From NCBI GenBank assembly GCA_910579465.1, contig CAJTUB010000005.1, forward strand, positions 62,001 through 126,000: 64,000 bases of DNA, in the 5' to 3' direction. The translations under genes were made by a program, and so were the position numbers. Each line of letters opens with the position of its first letter. The stretch's first letter is position 1. The stretch comes from an uncultured Lachnospiraceae bacterium (lineage in GTDB: Bacteria > Bacillota > Clostridia > Lachnospirales > Lachnospiraceae). Below, piece after piece: positions 17,748-26,250 of this stretch. A model generated the notes under the pieces. It did no database searches. It saw only the letters and a program-made list of their open reading frames with translations, and was not told the origin of the DNA.

Positions 17748-18782
17748 CTATACAAGCATATTCATAATTTTACATGCGGAGATACAATCCTTTTCCTGCA
17801 AGCCTTTCAATGCGTCTACAAATACAAGATGCTTTTGTATCTCCTTATCGCTCTCATAGGTATCGCCAAAGCAATCATCCAGAATCGCGTACCGCCTGAT
17901 ATCAGAATGAGCGTTCAGATATTCCTTAATCTCATCCGTCCTGCTTTTTATTGCTTCGTCCCACAGCGTTATGCCACTTATTTTTATCCCTTCTTTTTCT
18001 AAAACCATTTTAAGGTTATCCCAGTTGTCAATGATTTTATCATATCCGAGCGCATACGCCTTTTCCCTGTATGTCTCTGAACCGTACCGCCAGTCGGAAA
18101 TAATCACAACATCCGCTTTTGTTCGTGCCGCCAGCTTTTTTAAATTACGGACTGCCTCCGGCATCAGCTCCTGCACAAAAACGTCAGGATTGTAAATATC
18201 CAGCACTCCGTCAATATCAAGAAAAATTGTGAAATGGTCCCCTGCTATTATTTCTTCCGCCCTTTCCAGTATCTGTCTGCACAATTCTTCCGTTGCCCGG
18301 ATGTCGCCTCCGAGCTCTTTCACAATACATTCTCCTTCCCGCAGGGCATTTTCGTATTGGTATGTATTTAATTCGCCGGAATCATACGCCGCGTCCAATT
18401 CGTCCCTGTCACAGATACATACGTCTCCTTCCGGAGTAAGCATAACGTCCAGATATTTGTCAATAAAATAAACAACCCCGTCCTCATCTACCCCTGTTTC
18501 CTCAATCACGTCGATATACCAGGCGCTGACACGGCGGTCAGGTAAAAAATAAGCCGATATAGCCCGGGAGGCATGCTCCGGAATCATCGTAAGCCAAAGC
18601 ATATCCTTGCCGCAAACCGGCACTGAGCCTGCCTTTTCAAACTCCCAAACCCTTGTTTCCCCATCGGTCAGGTCATTCACCGCTACCCAGCCCTTTATCA
18701 GTTCATTCTCCATATACATCTGATAATACGGGAAATATTGCAAAAACCACTTTTTATCACGAATGAGCCTCTTCTTATTCAT
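17748..18782 (-). CDS. DUF402-HAD fusion protein
   Basis: 344 residues in two parts. Residues 20-175 match the DUF402 (nucleoside-di/triphosphatase/FomD-like) pattern: SAWYIDVIEETG, then FIDKYLDVMLTPEGDVCICDRDELDAAY. Residues 185-340 are a HAD-fold domain with the nucleophile motif FLDIDGVLDIY and VVIISDWRY, closest to the HAD domains found in RNA-repair-type multi-domain proteins. DUF402 members hydrolyse phosphoanhydride bonds of nucleotides. A fused nucleotide or RNA-end phosphatase is inferred, not known. The ATG at 18782 has AAAGGAGG 9 bases upstream, and 31 earlier codons were rejected. Transcribed away from pncB; its 3' end abuts the ileS promoter. Confidence 0.72.
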   Translation of the reverse strand: MNKKRLIRDKKWFLQYFPYYQMYMENELIKGWVAVNDLTDGETRVWEFEKAGSVPVCGKDMLWLTMIPEHASRAISAYFLPDRRVSAWYIDVIEETGVDEDGVVYFIDKYLDVMLTPEGDVCICDRDELDAAYDSGELNTYQYENALREGECIVKELGGDIRATEELCRQILERAEEIIAGDHFTIFLDIDGVLDIYNPDVFVQELMPEAVRNLKKLAARTKADVVIISDWRYGSETYREKAYALGYDKIIDNWDNLKMVLEKEGIKISGITLWDEAIKSRTDEIKEYLNAHSDIRRYAILDDCFGDTYESDKEIQKHLVFVDALKGLQEKDCISACKIMNMLV

Positions 18783-18965
18783 TGGCTGGTTCCTCCTTTT
18801 GTTTAAAGTATTTTTATTATAACACGCTGATGTTCCTGTCATCAAGCTAGTAACTTGGGTTTTTGAATAACCCACGAAAAATTCACCTTACTACTGGACT
18901 TATTTCTTATAATATATTATTATGGATAAGTACAACTATATTTGAACTATTACGGAGGATATCCT

Positions 18966-20426
18966 ATGACAGACCAGAACCTGACCCTGCTGACTGATTT
19001 TTACGAAATTACGATGATGCAGGGCTACTATAAAAACAATACCAATGATATTGTCGTATTCGATGCCTTTTACAGAACCAATCCGTCCGGCGGCGGCTAT
19101 GCGGTATGCGCCGGTCTTGACCAGGTAATTGACTATATCAAAAACCTTCACTTTGACGCAGATGATATCGAATATCTGCGCAGTCTGGGCGTATTTGAGG
19201 AGGATTTTCTCCGCTATCTTGCAGACTTCCGCTTTTCAGGCAGCATTTATGCGGTTCCGGAGGGCAGCGTTGTTTTCCCGAGAGAGCCTCTTGTGAAGGT
19301 AATTGCCCCGATTATGGAGGCACAGCTTGTCGAAACGGCAATCCTTACCATGATAAACCATCAGAGCCTGATTGCTACCAAGGCATCCCGTGTCTGTTAT
19401 GCCGCACGGGGCGCCGGTGTCATGGAGTTCGGGCTGCGCAGGGCGCAGGGGCCGGACGCCGGTACTTACGGGGCAAGGGCCGCGGTTATCGGCGGCTGCA
19501 TCGGCACAAGCAACGTGCTTGCTGCAAAGATGTTCCAGGTCCCGGCACTCGGCACCCATGCCCACAGCTGGATTATGAGCTTTGACGACGAGCTGACGGC
19601 ATTCCGCAAATATGCGGAGCTTTATCCGCAGAATGCCACACTGCTTGTGGATACTTACGACACCCTTCGTTCCGGTGTCCCGAACGCTATCCGGGTATTT
19701 ACCGAGCTGCGGGAAGCAGGCAGGATGCCGTCCCGTTACGGCATCCGTCTTGACAGCGGCGACCTTTCCTACCTTTCGAAAAAGGCAAGAAAGATGCTGG
19801 ACGAAGCAGGCTTTCCGGAGGCTTCGATCTGTGCCTCCAGTGATTTGGACGAATACCTGATTGAGTCCTTAAACTCGCAGGGCGCCGCAATCGACTCCTG
19901 GGGCGTCGGCACAAACCTGATTACCTCCAAGGACTGCCCGGCATTCGGCGGCGTCTATAAGCTGGCAGCCGTACAGAAGAACGGGGAATTTATCCCTAAA
20001 ATCAAGCTTTCCGAAAACCCGGTCAAAATCACGAATCCGGGCAATAAAACCGTGTTCCGTATTTATGATAAGCAAACCGGGAAAATCAAAGCGGACCTGA
20101 TTGCATTTGCAGACGAGGTCATTGACACCACAAAGCCTCTCCTGCTGTTCGACCCGGAAGCGACCTGGAAGCAGACCCTGTTAGAGCCGGACACCTATAC
20201 GGTGCGGGAGCTTCTGGTTCCGGTCTTTCTTGACGGCCGCTGTGTCTACGATTCCCCGGCTGTGATGGATATCCGCAGCTACTGCGGCAGGGAAATGGCA
20301 ACTCTCTGGGATGAAACCAAGCGCTTTGTCAACCCGCAGGAGGTTTATGTCGACCTTTCCGAACGCCTTTACCGGACCAGGCAGGAACTGCTTGATACCA
20401 TCCACAAAAAAAGCAAACGTCATTAG
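18966..20426 (+). CDS. pncB: Nicotinate phosphoribosyltransferase
   Basis: Joins nicotinate to PRPP (with ATP hydrolysis) in NAD salvage. 486 residues. Seen: LLTDFYEITMMQGYY at the N-terminus, the FGLRRAQGPDAG stretch near residue 158, GTHAHSWIMSFDDE near 200, and GIRLDSGDLSYLSKKAR near 257, all characteristic of the family. The ATG at 18966 follows ACGGAGG by 8 bases; an earlier in-frame ATG at 18942 lacks a ribosome site. It heads a close-packed run with the VanY-like lipoprotein (15-base gap) and plsC. TATAAT at 18908-18913 is a possible -10, but no convincing -35 is seen. Confidence 0.95.
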   Translation: MTDQNLTLLTDFYEITMMQGYYKNNTNDIVVFDAFYRTNPSGGGYAVCAGLDQVIDYIKNLHFDADDIEYLRSLGVFEEDFLRYLADFRFSGSIYAVPEGSVVFPREPLVKVIAPIMEAQLVETAILTMINHQSLIATKASRVCYAARGAGVMEFGLRRAQGPDAGTYGARAAVIGGCIGTSNVLAAKMFQVPALGTHAHSWIMSFDDELTAFRKYAELYPQNATLLVDTYDTLRSGVPNAIRVFTELREAGRMPSRYGIRLDSGDLSYLSKKARKMLDEAGFPEASICASSDLDEYLIESLNSQGAAIDSWGVGTNLITSKDCPAFGGVYKLAAVQKNGEFIPKIKLSENPVKITNPGNKTVFRIYDKQTGKIKADLIAFADEVIDTTKPLLLFDPEATWKQTLLEPDTYTVRELLVPVFLDGRCVYDSPAVMDIRSYCGREMATLWDETKRFVNPQEVYVDLSERLYRTRQELLDTIHKKSKRH

Positions 20427-20441
20427 AAAGAAGGAGTTTCC

Positions 20442-21383
20442 ATGAAAAGCCTTTTTCATTCTTTTCGTCTGCCGCTTTTTGTATGTGCTGCCGGCGCCGC
20501 CTGTTTCGTTGGCGGCTGCGGGAAAAAAACAGAGCTGTCTGAGGGTCCCGGAGGGACTCCGGCCGCAACGGCCACTGCGGCCCCCTCCGCGACGCCGGGC
20601 ATAACGCCCTCTGCCGTACCGTCCCCGACCGAAACGCTTCCTTCACCCACCTTGACGGAGTGTCCGACAGAGCCGCCTGTTACAAAGACGCCGACACCGG
20701 CTCCTTTAAATACCGATACCTCCACGGTTACATACCTTGTCAACCGGGAGTATCCGCTCCCGGAGGACTTTGTGCCGGAGAACCTGACTACGCCGGATGT
20801 ATTATTTCCGTTTTCAGACACCAGCATCGATAAGGCAAAAATGACACCGGAGGCTGGAAGGGCGCTTGCCCTGCTGTTTGATGCTGCCTATGAAGAGGCC
20901 AGGCTTACGTTGTATGGCGTTTCCGCCTACCGCTCGTATGCCCGCCAGTACACGATTTATGCAACCAACCTTGCGCGCTATGGAACTGCACATGCCAACC
21001 GTTATTCCGCGGCTCCGGGCAGAAGCGAGCATCAGACCGGCCTTACCATTGACATCTCCTGCGCTTCGGAGGACTTCCTGTTGGAAAGCACCTTTGCCGA
21101 TACGCCGGAGGGCGTCTGGACCGCAGAGAATGCACACCGGTTCGGATTTATTTTACGCTACCCGAAGGAAAAGGAAGATATTACCGGTTACAATTACGAG
21201 CCGTGGCACCTCCGCTATGTCGGAACCGAGCTTGCCGCCCTTCTTTATGAAACCGGTCTTACCCTGGAGGAATACTACGGTGTGCCTTCCTCCTTAACCG
21301 GAGAGTATCTTGACACGACGCCGTTTATCGATACCGCCGCGGAGAGCTATCGTTCCATTTATACACAGTATCACCCAGAATAA
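20442..21383 (+). CDS. VanY-type D-alanyl-D-alanine carboxypeptidase lipoprotein
   Basis: An M15-family zinc peptidase predicted to trim the terminal D-Ala of peptidoglycan stems outside the membrane. The signal peptide ends in a lipobox (FVGGC, cysteine near residue 26). Residues 35-90 are a Pro/Thr/Ala-rich linker. The catalytic domain has SAYRSYARQ, GRSEHQTGLTIDIS (zinc His and Asp) and EPWHLRYVG (Glu and zinc His). 313 residues. The ATG has AAAGAAGGAG upstream. It lies between pncB and plsC with short gaps, and there is no link to vancomycin-resistance genes here. Confidence 0.92.
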   Translation: MKSLFHSFRLPLFVCAAGAACFVGGCGKKTELSEGPGGTPAATATAAPSATPGITPSAVPSPTETLPSPTLTECPTEPPVTKTPTPAPLNTDTSTVTYLVNREYPLPEDFVPENLTTPDVLFPFSDTSIDKAKMTPEAGRALALLFDAAYEEARLTLYGVSAYRSYARQYTIYATNLARYGTAHANRYSAAPGRSEHQTGLTIDISCASEDFLLESTFADTPEGVWTAENAHRFGFILRYPKEKEDITGYNYEPWHLRYVGTELAALLYETGLTLEEYYGVPSSLTGEYLDTTPFIDTAAESYRSIYTQYHPE

Positions 21384-21394
21384 GGAGGCATTGT

Positions 21395-22132
21395 ATGCGA
21401 ACCATTTTAGCAGGACTTGCGATTACTTTGTTTTTCATCCTCTTTTTCCCTGCCTGTCTGCTGCTTTTGCTGCTGCGAAGGTTTAACAGACGGCTTTCCA
21501 GCCGTATTTCCCAGTGTATTGTCCGGAATGCGTTCCGCTTTATTATGCTTCCGGGCGGCATGAAGCGCATTGTCGTAGGTCTGGAAAATGTCCCGAAGGA
21601 TACACCTGTTTTGTATGCTGCCAACCACAGAAGCCTGCTCGATTCCGCGCTCGGCTATATTACCGTACCGAACCTGACCGGCTTTGTTGCAAAAAAGGAA
21701 ATTGCAAAGGTGCCGTTTTTACGTCTCTGGATGAAAAACGTCAACTGCCTGTTTCTGGACCGCTCTGACCCGCGCGCCGGAATGAAGGTGATTTTGACCT
21801 GCATCGACTATATCAAAGACGGCTACTCTATCTTTATTGCCCCGGAGGGTACCAGAAGCCACGGCACCGAGCTGCTTCCGTTTAAAGACGGCAGCCTGAA
21901 GCCGGCACAAAGAACCGGCTGCCCGATTATCCCGGTCGCCATCACCGGCACAGACGAGCTGTTTGAGAACCATATCCCGTGGCTGCGCCGCACTAAGGTT
22001 GTCATTGAATACGGCAAACCGATTTACTTAAACGAGCTTTCCCCGGAAATCCAGAAGCATCCGGGCGCTTATGTCAGGGACATAGTCACCGGTATGCTGC
22101 AGGGACATGAAGCATTACGGACACAAAAGTAA
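21395..22132 (+). CDS. plsC: 1-acyl-sn-glycerol-3-phosphate acyltransferase
   Basis: Acylates lysophosphatidic acid to phosphatidic acid at the membrane. 245 residues with an N-terminal membrane helix (residues 3-25), the acyltransferase motif NHRSLLDS (HX4D) near residue 75, and the substrate motif APEGTRSHG near 145, followed by IPVAITGTDELF. AAGGAGGCATTGT precedes the ATG. It starts 11 bases after the VanY-like gene and is probably cotranscribed with it and pncB. Confidence 0.92.
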   Translation: MRTILAGLAITLFFILFFPACLLLLLLRRFNRRLSSRISQCIVRNAFRFIMLPGGMKRIVVGLENVPKDTPVLYAANHRSLLDSALGYITVPNLTGFVAKKEIAKVPFLRLWMKNVNCLFLDRSDPRAGMKVILTCIDYIKDGYSIFIAPEGTRSHGTELLPFKDGSLKPAQRTGCPIIPVAITGTDELFENHIPWLRRTKVVIEYGKPIYLNELSPEIQKHPGAYVRDIVTGMLQGHEALRTQK

Positions 22133-22152
22133 ACCTTGCAGGCAAAATTTTC

Positions 22153-22181
22153 TTGCATAACGTCCGTCCCCGTGATAAGAT
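22153..22181 (+). promoter_or_regulatory. Sigma-70 promoter of the 173-residue membrane protein gene
   Basis: TTGCAT (22153-22158), 17-base spacer, TAAGAT (22176-22181), followed by a leader of about 50 bases to the ATG at 22235. Confidence 0.6.
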
Positions 22182-22234
22182 ATCTGATAGACAAACCTGA
22201 CAATAAAATAACTTTATAGAAGAGGAGATTCAAC

Positions 22235-22756
22235 ATGAACACCTGGTTAATTGTACTATTGATTGTACTCGGCGTTGTCATAGCCGGATTAATTGTACTC
22301 TCGATTGTCGGGAGAAAACTCCAGAAAAAGTCAGACGCCGCACAGCAAAACATTATGGCAGGCGCACAGTATTATTCGATTATGGTAATCGACAAAAAAC
22401 GCATCAAGCTCTCGCAGGCCGGTTTTCCGCAAATTATCATCGACCAAACGCCGAAGTGGCTCCGTAACCGTAAGGTCCCGGTCGTAAAGGCAAAAATAGG
22501 CCCGAAGATTGCAAGCCTGATGTGCGATGACAAGGTATTTGACAAGGTTCCGGTAAAAAAAGAGGTAAAAGCACTGATGAACGGTATCTATATCGTCGAC
22601 GTAAAGGGACTCCGCTCCGGTCTTGACACCGCTCCGGTTAAAAAAGGCTTCTTTGCAAAGCTCCGCGGCAAAGCACAAACCGTCGTAGACGAGGAAAAAA
22701 AGCAAAGAAAGTCCAAAGAGACTGCCGAGCCGAAAAAAGGAAAGAAAAATAAGTAA
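22235..22756 (+). CDS. Conserved single-span membrane protein with basic tail
   Basis: 173 residues: one hydrophobic helix at residues 4-26 (an N-terminal anchor), a compact central domain of about 90 residues (YYSIMVIDKKRIKLSQAGFP ... VKALMNGIYIVDVKGL), and a lysine-rich tail. I recognise no named family; similar proteins occur in Lachnospiraceae as hypothetical proteins. AGAGGAG precedes the start. The gene has its own promoter and terminator, so it is likely monocistronic. The topology (domain in the cytoplasm or outside) cannot be settled from sequence. Confidence 0.7.
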   Translation: MNTWLIVLLIVLGVVIAGLIVLSIVGRKLQKKSDAAQQNIMAGAQYYSIMVIDKKRIKLSQAGFPQIIIDQTPKWLRNRKVPVVKAKIGPKIASLMCDDKVFDKVPVKKEVKALMNGIYIVDVKGLRSGLDTAPVKKGFFAKLRGKAQTVVDEEKKQRKSKETAEPKKGKKNK

Positions 22757-22763
22757 GCACTCC

Positions 22764-22799
22764 AAAGGAGCTGCGCTTCGGCGCGGCTCTTTTCTTTGT
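22764..22799 (+). terminator. Rho-independent terminator
   Basis: GAGCTGCGC (22768-22776), a TTCG tetraloop, then GCGCGGCTC (22781-22789), followed by TTTTCTTTG. Confidence 0.88.
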
Positions 22800-22898
22800 C
22801 CGCAATTTTTATCAACACTTCCTGCTCCGGTTCTGTTATACTGTATACCATACTAGTTAAACCTATCTGCAGATTATTTATTCCAACAGGAAAGCGAG

Positions 22899-23747
22899 GT
22901 GAGCGTCATCGACTATCAGGAACATATTTCCCGCGCCCTGGACTATATCGAGGAGAATCTTCCACAGGAGCTTGACAATGCGCTCCTTGCCCGGATTGCA
23001 GGCTATTCCGAGTATCACTTTCTTCGCATTTTCAAGGATACGGTGAAATTAACCCCTGCCGACTATATCAAAAAACGCCGGCTGACGGAAATTGTCCGCT
23101 GTATGGCAGACGGGAAGCGCCCTGTCTCGGACATTGCCTTTGCCTACGGCTTTAATTCCAAGGAAAATTTCTCCCGCGCATTTAAGGCGGAGCACGGAAT
23201 CCTGCCGACCGAATTTAAAGCTGCCGGAAACAGTCTGAGGCTTTACGAGCGCGTACGCTTTCACCTGCCGCCGTTCCAGCTGGACGCAGTCCTGGAACAC
23301 CGCAGCCCGTTCTGTCTGGTCGCATATCCGTCGGACGAAAGCTATCCTCCACGTTTCTGGAACAAATATAACGCCAAGAACTGGTCACAGCGGCTTTCGG
23401 GCGGAGCCGTTGTAGAGGATATCGGCGCCTGTATCTGGAATCCCCGGGAAAACAGGCTTGACTATTATATCGGGATTCGAAAGCAGGATGCCAGAGGCGA
23501 CCTTTCCGGAACCGTGAGCCTTACCATCGCAGGAGGTCTTTACGCCGTATTTGTAACACCTCCTTCCACAAATTTTGATTTTGTAAACACGATTCATAAA
23601 ACATGGGATTATATCGAAAAGATATGGCTGCCGGAAAACGGATTCGAGCGGACCGGCGGATTTGAGTTTGAAAGCTATATCGAACAAAGCCGGAAGTTTT
23701 CGGAAAAAATTTATATCCCGATTCAAAGAAAAGAGGAAACAACATGA
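22899..23747 (+). CDS. AraC-family regulator with GyrI-like effector domain
   Basis: Residues 1-108 hold two AraC helix-turn-helix units (LARIAGYSEYHFLRIFKDTV and VSDIAFAYGFNSKENFSRAF). Residues 115-275 form a GyrI/BmrR-type ligand-binding domain, as in Rob-like multidrug regulators. The start is a GTG preceded by AGGAAAGCGAG. Its stop overlaps the next gene's start (ATGA), so the two products are made together; the neighbour resembles the C-terminal half of another AraC protein here (47938-49416). It probably senses a small hydrophobic ligand and controls nearby genes; the target is unknown. Confidence 0.88.
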   Translation: MSVIDYQEHISRALDYIEENLPQELDNALLARIAGYSEYHFLRIFKDTVKLTPADYIKKRRLTEIVRCMADGKRPVSDIAFAYGFNSKENFSRAFKAEHGILPTEFKAAGNSLRLYERVRFHLPPFQLDAVLEHRSPFCLVAYPSDESYPPRFWNKYNAKNWSQRLSGGAVVEDIGACIWNPRENRLDYYIGIRKQDARGDLSGTVSLTIAGGLYAVFVTPPSTNFDFVNTIHKTWDYIEKIWLPENGFERTGGFEFESYIEQSRKFSEKIYIPIQRKEETT

Positions 23748-24655
23748 AAAAATTGAATGTATCATTTGACGGAATCACCGATACTACAGGGTACTTATTC
23801 TCCCTTGCAAAATGCTTTGCAGCAGCCTTAAACAGCGGACCTTATAAGGAATACGCCGGGGACATTATTGCTGCCAGCGGCTTTGCCTTCCGTATGTGGA
23901 CTGATAAAGGGCAGCTGTGTCCGAGCGCAACAAGCATATGGGAGTTCAAAAAGCAAAAGGAATGGTTTGAAAACAGCGGACTTCTCTGCGGCTATGTAGA
24001 ACGGCTCTGGGGTGAAGACGCAGCAGAGGAGGAACGCCGCACCGCTGCCATAGAGCTGATTAAGGAATCCATCCAGAAAGGAACAGCTGCTGTCGCATGG
24101 GACATCAGCGGCTGTGAATGGGGCATTATCACCGGCTATGACGATAACGCACAGTCTCTTTCCACCTTGAAAATCAACGGCGAAGAGGGAAGCGTGGCTT
24201 ATGAAAAGCTCGGTCTGCTTGAGCTGCCGATTCTGTCGGTTCTTACCGTTTCCGGAACGGCGTCAAAGGACACTGCACAGATGGTTGCCGATACCAAAAG
24301 GCTGGCTGCCTTCCATCTGGACGGGAAGGAATGGTGTGATAATGCAAGCGGACTTGCGGCCTATGACACTATCATTACCTTTATCAAGGAATCCCTCTCC
24401 GCAGACACCGCATGGAACCTTGAATACTATCTGGGAACCTACGGGGCGCTCAAGTGGTATGCGTGGAAGTTCTTTGAGAAGTACAACGAGCCTGCCCTCG
24501 CCGGACTGTATAAAACAGTATATGAAGCATGGCAGGGCGCATTTGACGTAAAACAGAGCAAGGACGTAACGGAGCATGCCGTAAAAGAAGAACTGGCCGC
24601 TTTCCTTTCCACAGCAAAGGATGCGGAAGAAAAAGCAGCCGGACTTATGCGTTAG
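23744..24655 (+). CDS. BtrH-like/papain-fold-like partner of the AraC regulator
   Basis: 303 residues, no signal peptide. The region from residue 40 to 150 (YAGDIIAASGFAFRMW, later AAVAWDISGCEWGIITGYDD) aligns in order with the C-terminal half of the AraC protein at 47938-49416 (YAFSMVSCGAAFRFTW, then PCIALGIIGPPEACIITGYRDN). That pattern recalls proteins with a butirosin-H-like, cysteine-peptidase-related fold. The candidate catalytic cysteine of the relative is alanine here, so a ligand-sensing role is more likely than peptidase activity; this is inference. It is translationally coupled to the AraC gene and its 3' end overlaps the convergent DUF1934 gene by 11 bases. Confidence 0.6.
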   Translation: MKKLNVSFDGITDTTGYLFSLAKCFAAALNSGPYKEYAGDIIAASGFAFRMWTDKGQLCPSATSIWEFKKQKEWFENSGLLCGYVERLWGEDAAEEERRTAAIELIKESIQKGTAAVAWDISGCEWGIITGYDDNAQSLSTLKINGEEGSVAYEKLGLLELPILSVLTVSGTASKDTAQMVADTKRLAAFHLDGKEWCDNASGLAAYDTIITFIKESLSADTAWNLEYYLGTYGALKWYAWKFFEKYNEPALAGLYKTVYEAWQGAFDVKQSKDVTEHAVKEELAAFLSTAKDAEEKAAGLMR

Positions 24656-25103
24656 CAGACTCTCCGGAAGGCGTCGCCTCCTGTCTGCAGGACTGTACCT
24701 TCAATACGAGGGTACAGTCCGCCGTGCGTTCATTGTTAATTTCAAGACCATACCGCAGCTTTGCCCGCAGGAACTCTTCCTCCTCCAAAAGCTCCAGTGA
24801 CTGGGTAGCAACGCCTACAAGCACGCTCCCATATGGAGTTTCATAGTTTGTAAAATACTCCTCCCCCGGTACAAAAAGAAGCCTTGTATGCAGGCTGTCC
24901 CTTTTCTGCAGCTCCAGCTCATCCTTTGAAACCTTAATCCGGCACTTGACCGGGGTGCCGTTTTCATTGGTATCCTCGTACAGCAGATAATGCTTCTCAC
25001 CTTTTTTATAATACTGGCCGAAATTGATAATTTCAATCGGCGCATCCTCTTCTTCTGCTACATATTGCAGTCCCATCAGGGAAATAATCACATTCTTTGT
25101 CAT
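24645..25103 (-). CDS. DUF1934-family (YwiB-like) beta-barrel protein
   Basis: 152 residues. The pattern of alternating strands (VIISLMGLQYV, KHYLLYEDTN, VKCRIKVSKDELELQK, LHTRLLFVPGEEYFTNYETPYG) is that of DUF1934, a small lipocalin-like barrel of unknown function. It follows murI by 17 bases on the same strand and is probably cotranscribed. A perfect 10-bp inverted repeat (GGACTGTACC/GGTACAGTCC, 24690-24720) lies inside its 3' coding end, antisense to the end of the convergent gene. Confidence 0.85.
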   Translation of the reverse strand: MTKNVIISLMGLQYVAEEEDAPIEIINFGQYYKKGEKHYLLYEDTNENGTPVKCRIKVSKDELELQKRDSLHTRLLFVPGEEYFTNYETPYGSVLVGVATQSLELLEEEEFLRAKLRYGLEINNERTADCTLVLKVQSCRQEATPSGESANA

Positions 25104-25120
25104 AATCCGCCTCCTTGGTA

Positions 25121-25969
25121 CTACTCAAAGATTTCCACGCCGATATTTACCTGCTGCAGCACTACAGACGGCAGAATCCCTGCCGTAAACTGCTTAAACT
25201 TCTCCGCCCTGTCGCTCACGAAAAACTCATGCCGCGGCAATACCTCCTTACCGGCTGCGGCATAGGATTCCCCGGCGTCGGCGGATTCATTCAGCAGATG
25301 ATGCTCCTCCAACAGATACTTCAGCTCCCTTGTCGTCTCCACCGCCGGATTCACGAGCTTCACTTCATCACCCATCACCTTCTGAATCACGGAGCGCAGC
25401 AGCGGATAATGGGTACAGCCCAACACCAGCGTATCAATCCCCTGTTCGGAAAGCCCGGCAAGATAGCGCCTTGCTACCTGCTCCGTAATCGCATCCTCCT
25501 CAAGCCAGCCCTCCTCGACTAACGGCACGAACAGCGGACACGCCTTTCCGTACACCGTCACATGCGGGTCGGTTTTCCTTAAAAACTCACTATAAATGCC
25601 GCTCCGTATGGTCGCCTCTGTCCCGATGACACCGATTTTCCCGTTCCTTGTCACCTCCGCCGCCGCCTTCGCGCCCGGCTTCACCACACCGATGATCGGC
25701 ACCTCAAACGCTTCCTTCATCTTCTCTAACGCTACCGCGCTCGCCGTATTGCAGGCAATCACAATCGTCTTTGCCCCCTTGGAAAGCAAAAACTTAATAA
25801 TCTGTTCGGAATAACGCACTACCGTCTCCTCCGATTTATTCCCGTAAGGCACCCGTGCCGTATCCCCGAAATAAATCAACGCTTCCCCCGGAAGCTGCTC
25901 CATAATCTCCCTGACAACCGTCAGCCCGCCTACACCCGAATCAAACACGCCAATCGGTGCATTATTCAT
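25121..25969 (-). CDS. murI: Glutamate racemase
   Basis: Interconverts L- and D-glutamate for peptidoglycan, cofactor-independent. 282 residues. Both catalytic cysteines are present: VIACNTASAVAL (near residue 73) and VLGCTHYPLLRSVI (near 184). The N-terminus IGVFDSGVGGLTVVREI and FGDTARVPYG are family signatures. Upstream lies a 544-bp gap filled largely by two repeat elements, one of which (26007-26134) begins 37 bases before this start, so the murI promoter must lie in or beyond the repeat, or in the 37-base gap. Confidence 0.96.
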   Translation of the reverse strand: MNNAPIGVFDSGVGGLTVVREIMEQLPGEALIYFGDTARVPYGNKSEETVVRYSEQIIKFLLSKGAKTIVIACNTASAVALEKMKEAFEVPIIGVVKPGAKAAAEVTRNGKIGVIGTEATIRSGIYSEFLRKTDPHVTVYGKACPLFVPLVEEGWLEEDAITEQVARRYLAGLSEQGIDTLVLGCTHYPLLRSVIQKVMGDEVKLVNPAVETTRELKYLLEEHHLLNESADAGESYAAAGKEVLPRHEFFVSDRAEKFKQFTAGILPSVVLQQVNIGVEIFE

Positions 25970-26006
25970 AAGAAATCCTCTTTTCCCGCTTTACCGCTAT
26001 TTTAAG

Positions 26007-26134
26007 TTAGGGAAACGCTGATGAAAGCGTTTCCCGCGCCGGATTTGCGTTGCGAAACAACACTCACCCCTGCAAATCCGTGCGCATCCGCCGGAGGCTC
26101 TGAGGAAGCGATGATTTCATCAGCGCTTCCTTAG
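26007..26134 (+). repeat. 128-bp terminal-inverted-repeat element, copy 1
   Basis: Starts TTAGGGAAACGCTGATGAAA and ends with the inverse TTTCATCAGCGCTTCCTTAG; 17 of 20 terminal positions pair. Internal hairpins: GGAAACGC/GCGTTTCC at the left end, GGATTTGC/GCAAATCC in the middle. No coding capacity. It is identical to the copy at 52673-52800 except at about five positions, and is related in reverse to 35486-35613. It fits a MITE-like non-autonomous element. Between it and the next repeat (26135-26250) nothing recognisable is seen. Confidence 0.85.
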
Positions 26135-26250
26135 TACCTTAATTTTACTATGCCGCCCCGGATAATTCAAGTATTTTCTGGTTTCTTAAAATTCCGCTTA
26201 CCAGTGTATATGCCTGCACACCCGTGGCAATACTTTCGATAACAAAAAAA

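Noticed and set aside
24690..24720. Perfect inverted repeat near the convergent gene ends
   Set aside because: It lies inside the DUF1934 coding region and has no T-run on either strand, so it was not called a terminator.
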